Shown: positions 17,115-24,976 of the stretch, in pieces | How positions within the stretch are numbered: position 1 is the stretch's first letter | Layout of the letters: each line of letters opens with the position of its first letter | Source: Acholeplasmataceae bacterium | Lineage (GTDB): Bacteria > Bacillota > Negativicutes > Acidaminococcales > Acidaminococcaceae | DNA length: 33,088 nt | Assembly: GCA_012744295.1 (NCBI GenBank) | Contig: JAAYIB010000070.1 | Location: forward strand, 1 to 33,088 | Reading direction: 5' to 3' | Notes under the pieces: model-generated | Databases searched by the model: none | What the model was told of the DNA's origin: nothing | What the model saw: only the letters and a program-made list of their open reading frames with translations | Position numbers and translations under genes: made by a program

Positions 17115-17936
17115 ATGCTGAAAGTGCTTTTCGAATATCAATTCATTCAAAACGCAGTATTTGCGGGAATTTTGGCCAGTATAGTATGCGGCATAATCGG
17201 CGTCATTATCGTAGAAAAGAGGCTGGTTATGATGAGCGGCGGCATCGCCCATACCTCCTACGGAGGCGTAGGCCTAGGCTATCTGTTGGGCTTTGAGCCG
17301 ATTGTCGGTGCTTTTTTCATGTCAATCCTGGCGGCCTTTGGCATCGGGTACATCAAACGGCATGGCGGCACGAAGTCCGAGGTGGCAATCGGGCTTTTCT
17401 GGTCACTGGGCATGGCGCTGGGCATATTCTTCATTGCGATGATGCCGGGTTACCCACCAGATATGTCTTCATATTTGTTCGGCAACATCCTGTCCGTGAC
17501 GCAAAGCGACCTTATGCTGATATTTACCTTGACTCTCTGTGTCGTTGCCGTTGTTTACAGTTTGTTTGATTACTGGAAAGCTTATCTCTTTGACGAGGAG
17601 TTTTCCTCTATAATCGGCATGAGAACGTCCCTGCTGGAGTACCTGCTCTTCATCCTGATTGCGCTTGCCGTGGTGGTGCTGATAAGAGTTGTCGGTATAA
17701 TCCTCGTCATGGCGCTTTTTACGGCGCCTACCGCTATTTCGGCCCTTGTTACGCGGGGGTTAAAGAACAGAATGCTTCTGGCGATTGTGCTTGGAGCCTT
17801 CTTTTGTCTGGCGGGACTCGGAATTTCCTATGCGGCGGACATCCCTTCTGGTGCCTTGATTGTTCTCTTGTCTTCTATGACGTACTTTTTTTTATACGGC
17901 GCCTTGCGTTGGAGAAAAGGTCCGCAGGAGGTATGA
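17115..17936 (+). CDS. znuB: Zinc ABC transporter permease, ZnuB-like (ABC-3 family)
   Basis: 'MMSGGIAHTSYGGVGLGYLLGFEP', 'VRVVGIILVMALFTAPTAISALVTR'. Confidence 0.92.
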   Translation: MLKVLFEYQFIQNAVFAGILASIVCGIIGVIIVEKRLVMMSGGIAHTSYGGVGLGYLLGFEPIVGAFFMSILAAFGIGYIKRHGGTKSEVAIGLFWSLGMALGIFFIAMMPGYPPDMSSYLFGNILSVTQSDLMLIFTLTLCVVAVVYSLFDYWKAYLFDEEFSSIIGMRTSLLEYLLFILIALAVVVLIRVVGIILVMALFTAPTAISALVTRGLKNRMLLAIVLGAFFCLAGLGISYAADIPSGALIVLLSSMTYFFLYGALRWRKGPQEV

Positions 17937-17938
17937 CT

Positions 17939-18415
17939 ATGAACGTGGAAAAAAGCACGGAAACAAAACTGACAAGCTTCGGCATCAAAAATACTTTTCA
18001 GCGCAAGCGCGTTCTGGAAATACTTGCAGGCGCCGGACAGCCCCTGACAGTAGACGAGATTTACCTGAGGAGCAAGCAGGAGGCTGACGTTGTCAGCTTA
18101 TCCACTGTTTACAGAATCATGGAGTTATTTGCGGCCAAAGGGCTTGTTCTTAAAAACATTACTTTTGATGAAAAAAAGTACATTTATGAATTGGCGGCAA
18201 CAAGGCACAAGCACTACCTGATTTGCGCAAGCTGCAAGAAAAAGCTTGGCATCGACGACTGTCCGGTGGAGCAGTTGGAAAGGACGCTTGCCGGGCAGAC
18301 AGGCTACAAAATTGTTGGGCATAAACTCGATGTTTACGGCTACTGCCCCGCTTGTCAGCAAGCCATGGCGAAAACGGAAGGAGCAGATTCGGACGGAGCC
18401 GCTAAGACAAAATAA
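17939..18415 (+). CDS. Fur family regulator, probable Zur
   Basis: 'NTFQRKRVLEILAGAGQPLTVDEIY...VSLSTVYRIMELFAAKGLV', HKHYLICASCKK, YGYCPACQ; genomic link to znuACB; ATG 17939 has RBS aggagg at a sensible spacing. Confidence 0.9.
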   Translation: MNVEKSTETKLTSFGIKNTFQRKRVLEILAGAGQPLTVDEIYLRSKQEADVVSLSTVYRIMELFAAKGLVLKNITFDEKKYIYELAATRHKHYLICASCKKKLGIDDCPVEQLERTLAGQTGYKIVGHKLDVYGYCPACQQAMAKTEGADSDGAAKTK

Positions 18416-18445
18416 AAAAGGTACCGCAAGAGCGGTACCTTTTTC
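18414..18445. terminator. Bidirectional terminator between zur and the M20 gene
   Basis: AAAAAAGGTACCGC-aaga-GCGGTACCTTTTT. Confidence 0.92.
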
Positions 18446-18453
18446 TATTCTCT

Positions 18454-19557
18454 TCAGCCGAGGACTTTCTTAACAACATCTTGTAGGACGTCCACACCCG
18501 TTTCAAGGGCATCAGTGTCAAAATGCATATCAGGGTGGTGGAGTCCGGGCGCGGCATTCACGCCAAGACCGAAAAATCCGGCCTTAATGGAAGGCTTGTG
18601 GCGGGGATAATAGAAGAAATCTTCACCGCCTGCGGTGGAAAATGGTTCAAGCAGAGCCCCTTCGCCCATTACCTCGGTAATTGAAGCAGCCAGGAGCGCA
18701 GTCATTTCGTCATCAAGTTCCGCCGCAGGTATACCCTTAATGAAATCGAGCTTTACGCTTGCTCCTACTGTCGCCACGCCCGCGGTCACGGCCGCGGCAA
18801 CTTTTTCCTTCAGGATATCCATCGTATCATTCTTAGCCGCACGCATGTCCCAGAAGACCTGTGCTTCTGCAGGAATGGCGTTCGTGACGCCGGAATCACA
18901 GAGAAAACGCGTAGCCTTGGCACTATAGGAAAGATTTGGGTTCAAGTGAATGGCATTGACGGCGTTAATCGCTGCCGCGGCAGCATCAATAACGTTGATG
19001 CCAAGGTGTGGCCTTGCTCCGTGGGCAGGTTTGCCGCTGATTGTCGCTGCCAGGGTGATTGATGCTGAGTAAAGCATGGCCGGAATCGCGTGTCCTTTGC
19101 TGCATTCTTCTTCCGGGCGAATATGCAGGCCAAGAATCATATCGACGTCGTCGATGGCTCCGCCCTTGATCATGGAGAGCGCACCGGCTCCCAATTCCTC
19201 GGCCGGCTGAAACAGTATTTTCAAACGACCTTTTTTTACAGCCCTGTTCTTAATGGTTTCTTCCGCTGCAGACAGTACCATCGACGAGTGGGCATCATGA
19301 CCGCAGGTATGACGAGCGCAGCGGACGCCGTCAATGACATGGCCGAGCGCGTCCATATCCGCACGCAGCGCGAGGGTCGGTCCCGGCTCGCCGCTTTCAT
19401 AAATGCCGATAACGCCCGTTGCGCCGCCGACGTTCCTTGTGACCTTAAAACCGGCTTCCTCAAGACGTTCTGCAAGATAGGCGGATGTTTTTACTTCTTC
19501 GAAACCGATTTCCGGAATTGCATGCAAATGCTCGTAATGCTTCAATACGTTTGACAA
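18454..19557 (-). CDS. M20 family amidohydrolase/metallopeptidase (HipO/AbgB-like)
   Basis: 'LRADMDALG', 'RHTCGHDAHSSMVL', 'LFQPAEELGAGA', 'HGARPHLGINVIDAA', 'TAGGEDFFYYPR'; TTG start at 19557 with RBS agaggtgat is better than the tracked 19638. Confidence 0.93.
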   Translation of the reverse strand: MSNVLKHYEHLHAIPEIGFEEVKTSAYLAERLEEAGFKVTRNVGGATGVIGIYESGEPGPTLALRADMDALGHVIDGVRCARHTCGHDAHSSMVLSAAEETIKNRAVKKGRLKILFQPAEELGAGALSMIKGGAIDDVDMILGLHIRPEEECSKGHAIPAMLYSASITLAATISGKPAHGARPHLGINVIDAAAAAINAVNAIHLNPNLSYSAKATRFLCDSGVTNAIPAEAQVFWDMRAAKNDTMDILKEKVAAAVTAGVATVGASVKLDFIKGIPAAELDDEMTALLAASITEVMGEGALLEPFSTAGGEDFFYYPRHKPSIKAGFFGLGVNAAPGLHHPDMHFDTDALETGVDVLQDVVKKVLG

Positions 19558-19602
19558 AACTATCACCTCTTTGATGTTTGGAAAGCTGTTACTACTTATT
19601 TG

Positions 19603-19619
19603 TGAACAATTATTGTTCA
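19603..19619. promoter_or_regulatory. Perfect palindrome, candidate operator
   Basis: TGAACAAT-T-ATTGTTCA in the divergent intergenic region. Confidence 0.65.
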
Positions 19620-19626
19620 GTATTGT

Positions 19627-19640
19627 AATTGTATACAATT
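19627..19640. promoter_or_regulatory. Perfect palindrome, candidate GntR-type operator overlapping the minus-strand -10
   Basis: AATTGTATACAATT; minus-strand promoter reads TTGATT-N17-TACAAT with TACAAT inside this palindrome. Confidence 0.65.
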
Positions 19641-19713
19641 AAGAGCTAATAATCAATAAATTGTTTGGCATTTTGATAATCAAGTTTTTTTGAGATAAAT
19701 AAAAATAATGATA

Positions 19714-19743
19714 TTGACACAAATAAAAACTATTGCTTATAAT
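19714..19743 (+). promoter_or_regulatory. SigA-type promoter for the yjiHG-like genes
   Basis: TTGACA (19714-19719), 18-nt spacer, TATAAT (19738-19743). Confidence 0.8.
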
Positions 19744-19791
19744 ATTGCTTGTGTTCTGTTTACAGGTTATTAACAAAAAGGGGGAACTATT

Positions 19792-20448
19792 ATGGAACAG
19801 GAAAAGAATGAAGGCAGGATAGGCGTAGTCGCCTATATTGCCTTGGCAGTTGCAATACTGTTTTTTTCGGGATTTTTGATGAAGGTTGAAGGCATGAAGT
19901 GGTTAAGCGCTTTTGACTTCACAACCTTGACCGGAGCTTTCGGCACGATGAAGGACCCGGCAAAGAACACTTTTCTCGGAGCGGGCGGTGTAAGCGCGAA
20001 GGCAGGCTTTTTGTTCGCACTGTCATTGGCGCCGACGGTAATGCTGGCGCTTGGCGCGCTTGAAGTACTGACTCATTACGGTGCAATCCGCGCCGCGCAC
20101 AAAATGCTGACGCCTTTTCTGCAGCCTTTGTTGAGCATTCCCGGCAAGACCGGTCTTGCCCTGATTACCGACCTGCAGAGTACTGATGCCGGTGCCGCGC
20201 TGACTAAGGAATTGTATGACGAGGGCGAAATCACCAAGAAGGAACTCACAATCATGGGCGCCTGGCAGTATACCGGAGCGGGCTTGATCAACAACTATTT
20301 TGCAATCGGCTCAGCGCTCTTCTCGGTTTTGAAGGCACCGATCATCGTCCCCCTCTTTTTAATGTTTATTATGAAATTTGTCGGTGGTATGTTTGTCCGT
20401 TTCGTGCTGAATACCGTCTATAAGGAGGACTTTAGAAATGAGCAATAA
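19792..20448 (+). CDS. Nucleoside-recognition (Gate) domain membrane protein, YjiH-like
   Basis: 'LALGALEVLTHYGAIRAAHKMLTPFLQPLLSIPGKTGLALITDLQSTDAGAAL'; paired with a YjiG-like gene. Confidence 0.82.
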   Translation: MEQEKNEGRIGVVAYIALAVAILFFSGFLMKVEGMKWLSAFDFTTLTGAFGTMKDPAKNTFLGAGGVSAKAGFLFALSLAPTVMLALGALEVLTHYGAIRAAHKMLTPFLQPLLSIPGKTGLALITDLQSTDAGAALTKELYDEGEITKKELTIMGAWQYTGAGLINNYFAIGSALFSVLKAPIIVPLFLMFIMKFVGGMFVRFVLNTVYKEDFRNEQ

Positions 20449-20908
20449 GACAAATGATGTGAACAATAATCCTTTTGACGTTTTTGTAATCGGCGCGCGC
20501 AAGGGCTTCACGGTTGCCACCCAAAACCTTCTGCCGAACGTTTTGATGGCCTATACCATTTCGCAAATTCTGAATCTGCTTGGCGTCATGAAGTTTGTCG
20601 GCAGCATTTTCGGACCGGCGATGGGCATTTTCGGACTGCCCGGCGAGGCTATTACCGTTCTTCTTACTGCCTGGCTTTCGTCTTCCGCCGGCACCGGAAT
20701 CGCCGTCAGCCTTCTGAGCAGCGGTCAGATCAACGGAACCCACGCAACCATTCTGATTCCGGCAATTTTCCTGATGGGTTCCCAACTGCAATATATGGGA
20801 AGATTGCTTGGTGTCGCCGACGTTCCCAAGAAATACTGGCCGCTTTTGATGCTTACCAGCATTCTAAACGCCTGCGCCGCAATGCTTGTCATGAGATTTT
20901 TTGTCTAA
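20438..20908 (+). CDS. Nucleoside-recognition domain membrane protein, YjiG/SpmB-like
   Basis: 'FVIGARKGFTVATQNLLPNVLMAYTISQILNLLGVMKFVGSIFGPAMGIFGLPGEA', 'HATILIPAIFLMGSQLQYMGRLLG'; overlaps the upstream ORF by 11 bp. Confidence 0.85.
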   Translation: MSNKTNDVNNNPFDVFVIGARKGFTVATQNLLPNVLMAYTISQILNLLGVMKFVGSIFGPAMGIFGLPGEAITVLLTAWLSSSAGTGIAVSLLSSGQINGTHATILIPAIFLMGSQLQYMGRLLGVADVPKKYWPLLMLTSILNACAAMLVMRFFV

Positions 20909-20924
20909 TCCGTAACACACACGA

Positions 20925-20950
20925 CAGAGGCGTATGCCTCTGTTTTTTTT
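20925..20950 (+). terminator. Intrinsic terminator after the yjiG-like gene
   Basis: CAGAGGC-gtat-GCCTCTG followed by TTTTTTTT. Confidence 0.92.
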
Positions 20951-21002
20951 TGCGGGGTTTCCCGAAGCAAACAACTTTATCAATAAAAGACAAGATAAAT
21001 TC

Positions 21003-21031
21003 TTGACAGATAATCTTTCAGAAAATATAAT
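21003..21031 (+). promoter_or_regulatory. Perfect-consensus SigA promoter for the second Fur-family gene
   Basis: TTGACA (21003-21008), 17-nt spacer, TATAAT (21026-21031). Confidence 0.85.
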
Positions 21032-21080
21032 TAAGTTTAGATGTTTATCCACTTCATATTATTCTAAGGAGGGGTTGCAA

Positions 21081-21506
21081 ATGCTTACCAGTCAGAAATT
21101 GGCGTCCGTGCTTCGTAAAAACGGCTTTAAGGTGACGCCGCAAAGGCTTGCTGTTTATGAATCACTGGCCGGCACCAAGGCCCACCCCAATGCTGAAATA
21201 TTATATAACCAGTTAAGGCCTTCTTATCCTTCGATGAGCTTCGCCACGGTCTACAAAACGGTGGAAATCTTAAGCCATTTAAATCTGATAACGGTTCTGA
21301 ATACCGGCGAAGGCAGCTCCCGCTATGACGCTGATGTCAGTATGCACTCCCATGTCCAGTGTACGAACTGCGGCAGGGTGGATGACATAGGGCCGCTCTC
21401 GGTTGCTGTGTTGGGTCAGGAGGTGGCCGCTGACACCGGCTACGAGGTTACCGGTCAGCAGTTTTATTTTTATGGTGTTTGCCCAGCATGTAGGAAGCAG
21501 AATTAA
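21081..21506 (+). CDS. Fur family transcriptional regulator (PerR/Fur-like)
   Basis: 'NGFKVTPQRLAVYESLAGTKAHPNAEILYNQLRPSYPSMSFATVYKTVEIL', HSHVQCTNCGRVDDI, YGVCPACR; RBS aaggagg; the N-terminal extension in the track is not needed. Confidence 0.92.
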   Translation: MLTSQKLASVLRKNGFKVTPQRLAVYESLAGTKAHPNAEILYNQLRPSYPSMSFATVYKTVEILSHLNLITVLNTGEGSSRYDADVSMHSHVQCTNCGRVDDIGPLSVAVLGQEVAADTGYEVTGQQFYFYGVCPACRKQN

Positions 21507-21509
21507 AGA

Positions 21510-21541
21510 AGCCGGCTGAAAAGCCGGCTTTTCGCTTTTTT
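21510..21541 (+). terminator. Intrinsic terminator after the Fur-family gene
   Basis: AGCCGGCT-gaaa-AGCCGGCT followed by TTTCGCTTTTTT. Confidence 0.9.
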
Positions 21542-21611
21542 CACAAACATCTTGCCATGATTTGTTATAATAGAAGGCAGATAGTGCAGGAAAAGACAAG
21601 GGGGCAATAAG

Positions 21612-22265
21612 ATGACAAAACTTGCTCGGTATCTTGAGCACACGTTGTTAAAGCCCGAGGCAACGGTTGACGATATCATAAATCTTTGCACGGAAGCAAA
21701 AGAACACAGCCTCGGTGGCGTCTGTGTAAATCCGTGTTATGTCGCCCTGGCCAGGCACCTGCTTGCGGGTACCGGCGTTAAGGTTGTCACGGTAGCAGGC
21801 TTTCCCTTGGGGGCGACGTTTGCCGAGGTAAAGGAACTGGAGGCAATGATGGCTGCAGAGAATCATGCCGATGAGATAGATATGGTAATGAACCTCGCTG
21901 CTTTTAAAACAGGAGACTATCAGGCCGTGGAGGCGGAAATCAGGAGAGTTGTCGCCGCGGGAGCACCGTGTGCCGTCAAGGTTATCATTGAGGCCTGCCT
22001 GCTGAGCGACGAAGAGAAAATCAAGGCCTGCCGTCTGATCATTGCCGCCGGGGCTAAATTCGTTAAAACAAGCACAGGCTTTGCCAAGAGCGGAGCAACG
22101 GCGAGCGATGTTCGTCTGCTTAAAAAGGAATGTGCCGGGACGGGAGTCGGCGTAAAGGCCGCGGGAGGGATCCGTGACGCGGCAGCGGTTAGAGAAATGT
22201 TAGAAGCGGGTGCTGACCGGATTGGTACGAGCGCCGGGGCCCGTATTGCCATGGAGGACGTATGA
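21612..22265 (+). CDS. deoC: Deoxyribose-phosphate aldolase
   Basis: 'LARYLEHTLLKPEATVDDI', 'VTVAGFPLGATFAEVKELE', 'KVIIEACLLSDEEK', 'FVKTSTGFAKSGAT', 'GVKAAGGIRD'. Confidence 0.97.
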   Translation: MTKLARYLEHTLLKPEATVDDIINLCTEAKEHSLGGVCVNPCYVALARHLLAGTGVKVVTVAGFPLGATFAEVKELEAMMAAENHADEIDMVMNLAAFKTGDYQAVEAEIRRVVAAGAPCAVKVIIEACLLSDEEKIKACRLIIAAGAKFVKTSTGFAKSGATASDVRLLKKECAGTGVGVKAAGGIRDAAAVREMLEAGADRIGTSAGARIAMEDV

Positions 22266-23041
22266 AAGGGTCGTTTGAGGTGGCGGTACTGGCCAGCGGC
22301 AGTAAAGGCAACGCGACGGTGATCAAGGCGGGAGATACGGCATTCCTGGTCGATGCCGGCATCAGCTGTCGGCGGATTACCAACGGACTGAAGGAGTTCG
22401 GCCTGCATCCATATGACCTTTCAGGAGTTTTGATTACCCACGAGCATAAAGACCATGTCGGAGGGTTGCCGGTTCTCAGCAGAAAATACAAGCTCCCTGT
22501 TTTTGCCAATGAAAAAACCTGGCAGGCAATGGAACAGCGCAGTCAAATTGAACGATCCTGTCATAGGTTTTTGCCGGCGGATTTCTCTTTGGGCGGGATT
22601 ACGGTTTCGTCGTTCCCGGTCTCTCATGATGCCGCGAGTCCCGTTGGCTATTCCTTCATATACAAGGAAGAGAAGTGCATTTATCTAACAGACAGCGGTT
22701 TTGTCAGCGAAAGCATCAAGCTGGCGGCCCGTGATGCCGACGTTCTTATCATCGAGGCCAATCATGATGAGGAAATGCTGAAGAACGGGCCTTATCCGGC
22801 AATGCTTAAGGAACGCATTCTAAGCACCCGGGGGCACTTGTCAAATACCGCGGCAGGGTGGTTTTTGGCAAATCTGCCCAAAATGCCGCGCGAGGTTTTC
22901 CTTGCGCATTTGAGTGAAGAAAACAACCTGCCGGAACTTGCTCTGGAAACGGTGCAAAAAATTATAAACAAGTCGGGCTGTACTGTGATGCCTAAAATAT
23001 TCATAGGTTCACAGGCCGGCCTTGTCCATAATTTAGGATAA
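22262..23041 (+). CDS. MBL-fold metallohydrolase, YycJ/WalJ family
   Basis: 'LASGSKGNATVIKAGDTAFLVDAGISCRRI', 'LITHEHKDHVGGLPVL', 'NHDEEML', 'RGHLSNTAAG', 'LAHLSEENN'; precedes htrA and rlmH. Confidence 0.93.
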   Translation: MKGSFEVAVLASGSKGNATVIKAGDTAFLVDAGISCRRITNGLKEFGLHPYDLSGVLITHEHKDHVGGLPVLSRKYKLPVFANEKTWQAMEQRSQIERSCHRFLPADFSLGGITVSSFPVSHDAASPVGYSFIYKEEKCIYLTDSGFVSESIKLAARDADVLIIEANHDEEMLKNGPYPAMLKERILSTRGHLSNTAAGWFLANLPKMPREVFLAHLSEENNLPELALETVQKIINKSGCTVMPKIFIGSQAGLVHNLG

Positions 23042-23053
23042 GGAGTGATAGCT

Positions 23054-24163
23054 ATGCAGGGAAGAAAGCTTTTTCGCAACACCTTTTCGATTTTATTCGG
23101 TATTTTATTAGGCGTGGTGCTTGTTGTCGGAGGTTGTTCCCTGTCAAGGCAGGGCCCGGCAGCAACTAATGAGAACATACAGAAGATTGCCGGACAGGCG
23201 TCGGCCGCAGAGCCCAGCGAAGCTCGTAATACGCCGATAGTCAAAGCGGCAAAGAAGGTCGGTCCGGCAGTGGTCGGAATTACTAACAAGGCGCTTGTGC
23301 GTGATATCTTCAATCGCGTACAGCTGACGGAAATGGGAACGGGCTCGGGCGTTATTTACGATAAGAAAGGCCTGATTGTAACAAACAACCATGTAGTGGA
23401 AGGTGCTCAGGAAATAGTGGTGAGCCTTGCGGACGGACGTTCGGTACCGGGAAGGGTGCTGGGCGGCGATGCGGCAACAGACCTTGCGGTAGTTAAGATT
23501 GACGCGGAAGACCTGACTGTAGCTTCCTTTGGCGATTCAGACCAGATTATGGTCGGCGAGCCGGCGATTGCGATCGGCAACCCGCTGGGGCTTGAATTCA
23601 GGGGCAGTGTAACGGCCGGAGTCATCAGCGCTTTGAATCGTTCCATCGACCTCGGCGAACGTAAATTCAAGCTGATTCAGACAGACGCCGCCATCAACCC
23701 AGGTAATTCAGGCGGAGCCCTGGTCAATGCGGACGGCGAAGTCATCGGTATCAACAGCGCCAAAATAGCGGTTTCCGGTGTCGAAGGCATCGGCTTTGCG
23801 ATACCGATCAACGCGGCTAAGCCCATTGTTGCTGACTTGGAAAAACAAGGACGTGTCCTGCGCCCATATCTCGGCGTGACTCTGATCGATAAGGAAATTG
23901 CGCAAAGATACGGCATTGACATCGACCTGCAGGGCGGCATCTTCGTACTGAAGGTCATTGCCGGGGGACCTGCCTGGAAAGCCGGGATCAGGGCAAACGA
24001 TGTCATCGTGAAATTCAACGATGAAACTATCGGCAGCGTGACCGACCTGCGTGACAAGATAGCCTCCCTGGGTATCGGCGCAGCTGTCAATGTCACCATT
24101 AAGCGTGGTTCACAGGAAAGAAATATCGAGGTAATTCTTGAGGAAATGCCGGCAAGGAGCTGA
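23054..24163 (+). CDS. HtrA/DegP-type trypsin-like serine protease with PDZ domain
   Basis: 'GTGSGVIYDKKGLIVTNNHVVEGAQ', 'TDLAVVKIDA', 'QTDAAINPGNSGGALVNADGEVIGINSAKI', C-terminal PDZ. Confidence 0.96.
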   Translation: MQGRKLFRNTFSILFGILLGVVLVVGGCSLSRQGPAATNENIQKIAGQASAAEPSEARNTPIVKAAKKVGPAVVGITNKALVRDIFNRVQLTEMGTGSGVIYDKKGLIVTNNHVVEGAQEIVVSLADGRSVPGRVLGGDAATDLAVVKIDAEDLTVASFGDSDQIMVGEPAIAIGNPLGLEFRGSVTAGVISALNRSIDLGERKFKLIQTDAAINPGNSGGALVNADGEVIGINSAKIAVSGVEGIGFAIPINAAKPIVADLEKQGRVLRPYLGVTLIDKEIAQRYGIDIDLQGGIFVLKVIAGGPAWKAGIRANDVIVKFNDETIGSVTDLRDKIASLGIGAAVNVTIKRGSQERNIEVILEEMPARS

Positions 24164-24166
24164 TTG

Positions 24167-24646
24167 ATGAGGGTTACAATTGCCTGCGTCGGAAAAATCA
24201 AGGAAAAGTATCTGAATGAAGGCATTGCTGAGTTTGTCAAACGACTAACCCCCTTCTGCAAACTGCAAACAATCGCTATCAATGAGGAAAGAATGCCGGA
24301 GAATCCTGCGCCGGCTGAAAAGGCACAGGTGCTCGCACGGGAAACGGCAAGACTGCTGGCAGTGATACCACAAAACTCCTATGTCATAGTGCTTGATGTC
24401 AAGGGAACCTTGATCAGCTCTGAGGAGCTGGCAAAAAAGTTTGACAAGCTGACGCTTGTCGGCAGCAGTCACATCACATTTGTGATAGGAGGCCCTTTTG
24501 GTTTCGCTCCCGAACTTTCGGCTGGGGCCGATGAAACGATTTCTTTCTCTCGTATGACTTTCACGCATCAGATGATTCGCCTGCTTTTGATAGAGCAGAT
24601 ATACCGTGCTTTCAAAATCAGTCGCAATGAGAAGTACCATCTTTAG
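24167..24646 (+). CDS. rlmH: 23S rRNA (pseudouridine1915-N3)-methyltransferase RlmH
   Basis: 'VGKIKEKYLNEGIAEFVKRL', 'VIGGPFGFAPEL', 'ISFSRMTFTHQMIRLLLIEQIYRAFKI'. Confidence 0.96.
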   Translation: MRVTIACVGKIKEKYLNEGIAEFVKRLTPFCKLQTIAINEERMPENPAPAEKAQVLARETARLLAVIPQNSYVIVLDVKGTLISSEELAKKFDKLTLVGSSHITFVIGGPFGFAPELSAGADETISFSRMTFTHQMIRLLLIEQIYRAFKISRNEKYHL

Positions 24647-24669
24647 AAGCAAGCTTTTATTAATAACGA

Positions 24670-24711
24670 ACAGCCCTGACTGCCGGTATTGGGGAGTCAG
24701 GGCTGTTTTTA
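24670..24711. terminator. Intrinsic terminator after rlmH
   Basis: ACAGCCCTGACT...AGTCAGGGCTGT followed by TTTT. Confidence 0.9.
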
Positions 24712-24830
24712 CACAAACGGAACAATATGGCAAAAAGCATATGGTTTTTTCAAAATATTGACGGGCTGCAATTAAGATTAAGCAAATTTTAGACGAGCAG
24801 GCGAAGACAATAAGATAATAATACATTGCT

Positions 24831-24860
24831 ATTGACAATAATTATCAATTAAGATATAAT
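24831..24860 (+). promoter_or_regulatory. Perfect-consensus promoter overlapped by a Fur-box-like palindrome
   Basis: TTGACA (24832-24837), N17, TATAAT (24855-24860); TGACAAT-A-ATTATCA at 24833-24847, one mismatch from the Fur 7-1-7 consensus TGATAATNATTATCA. Confidence 0.75.
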
Positions 24861-24885
24861 ATAAGTATTGGCATAGGCGGATTGA

Positions 24886-24919
24886 AAATTACCAGGGAAC
24901 AGTCCCGGTGATTTTTTGT
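24886..24919 (+). terminator. Leader terminator hairpin upstream of the QueD-like gene
   Basis: AAAATTACC-a-GGGA-acag-TCCC-GGTGATTTTTT: 13 bp with one bulged A and one T.G pair, ending in a U tract. Confidence 0.7.
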
Positions 24920-24976
24920 TAGGCCGACACATTAAGTTGAGCTCTGCTAAAATTGCGAAAAACAGGAGGTAACAAA

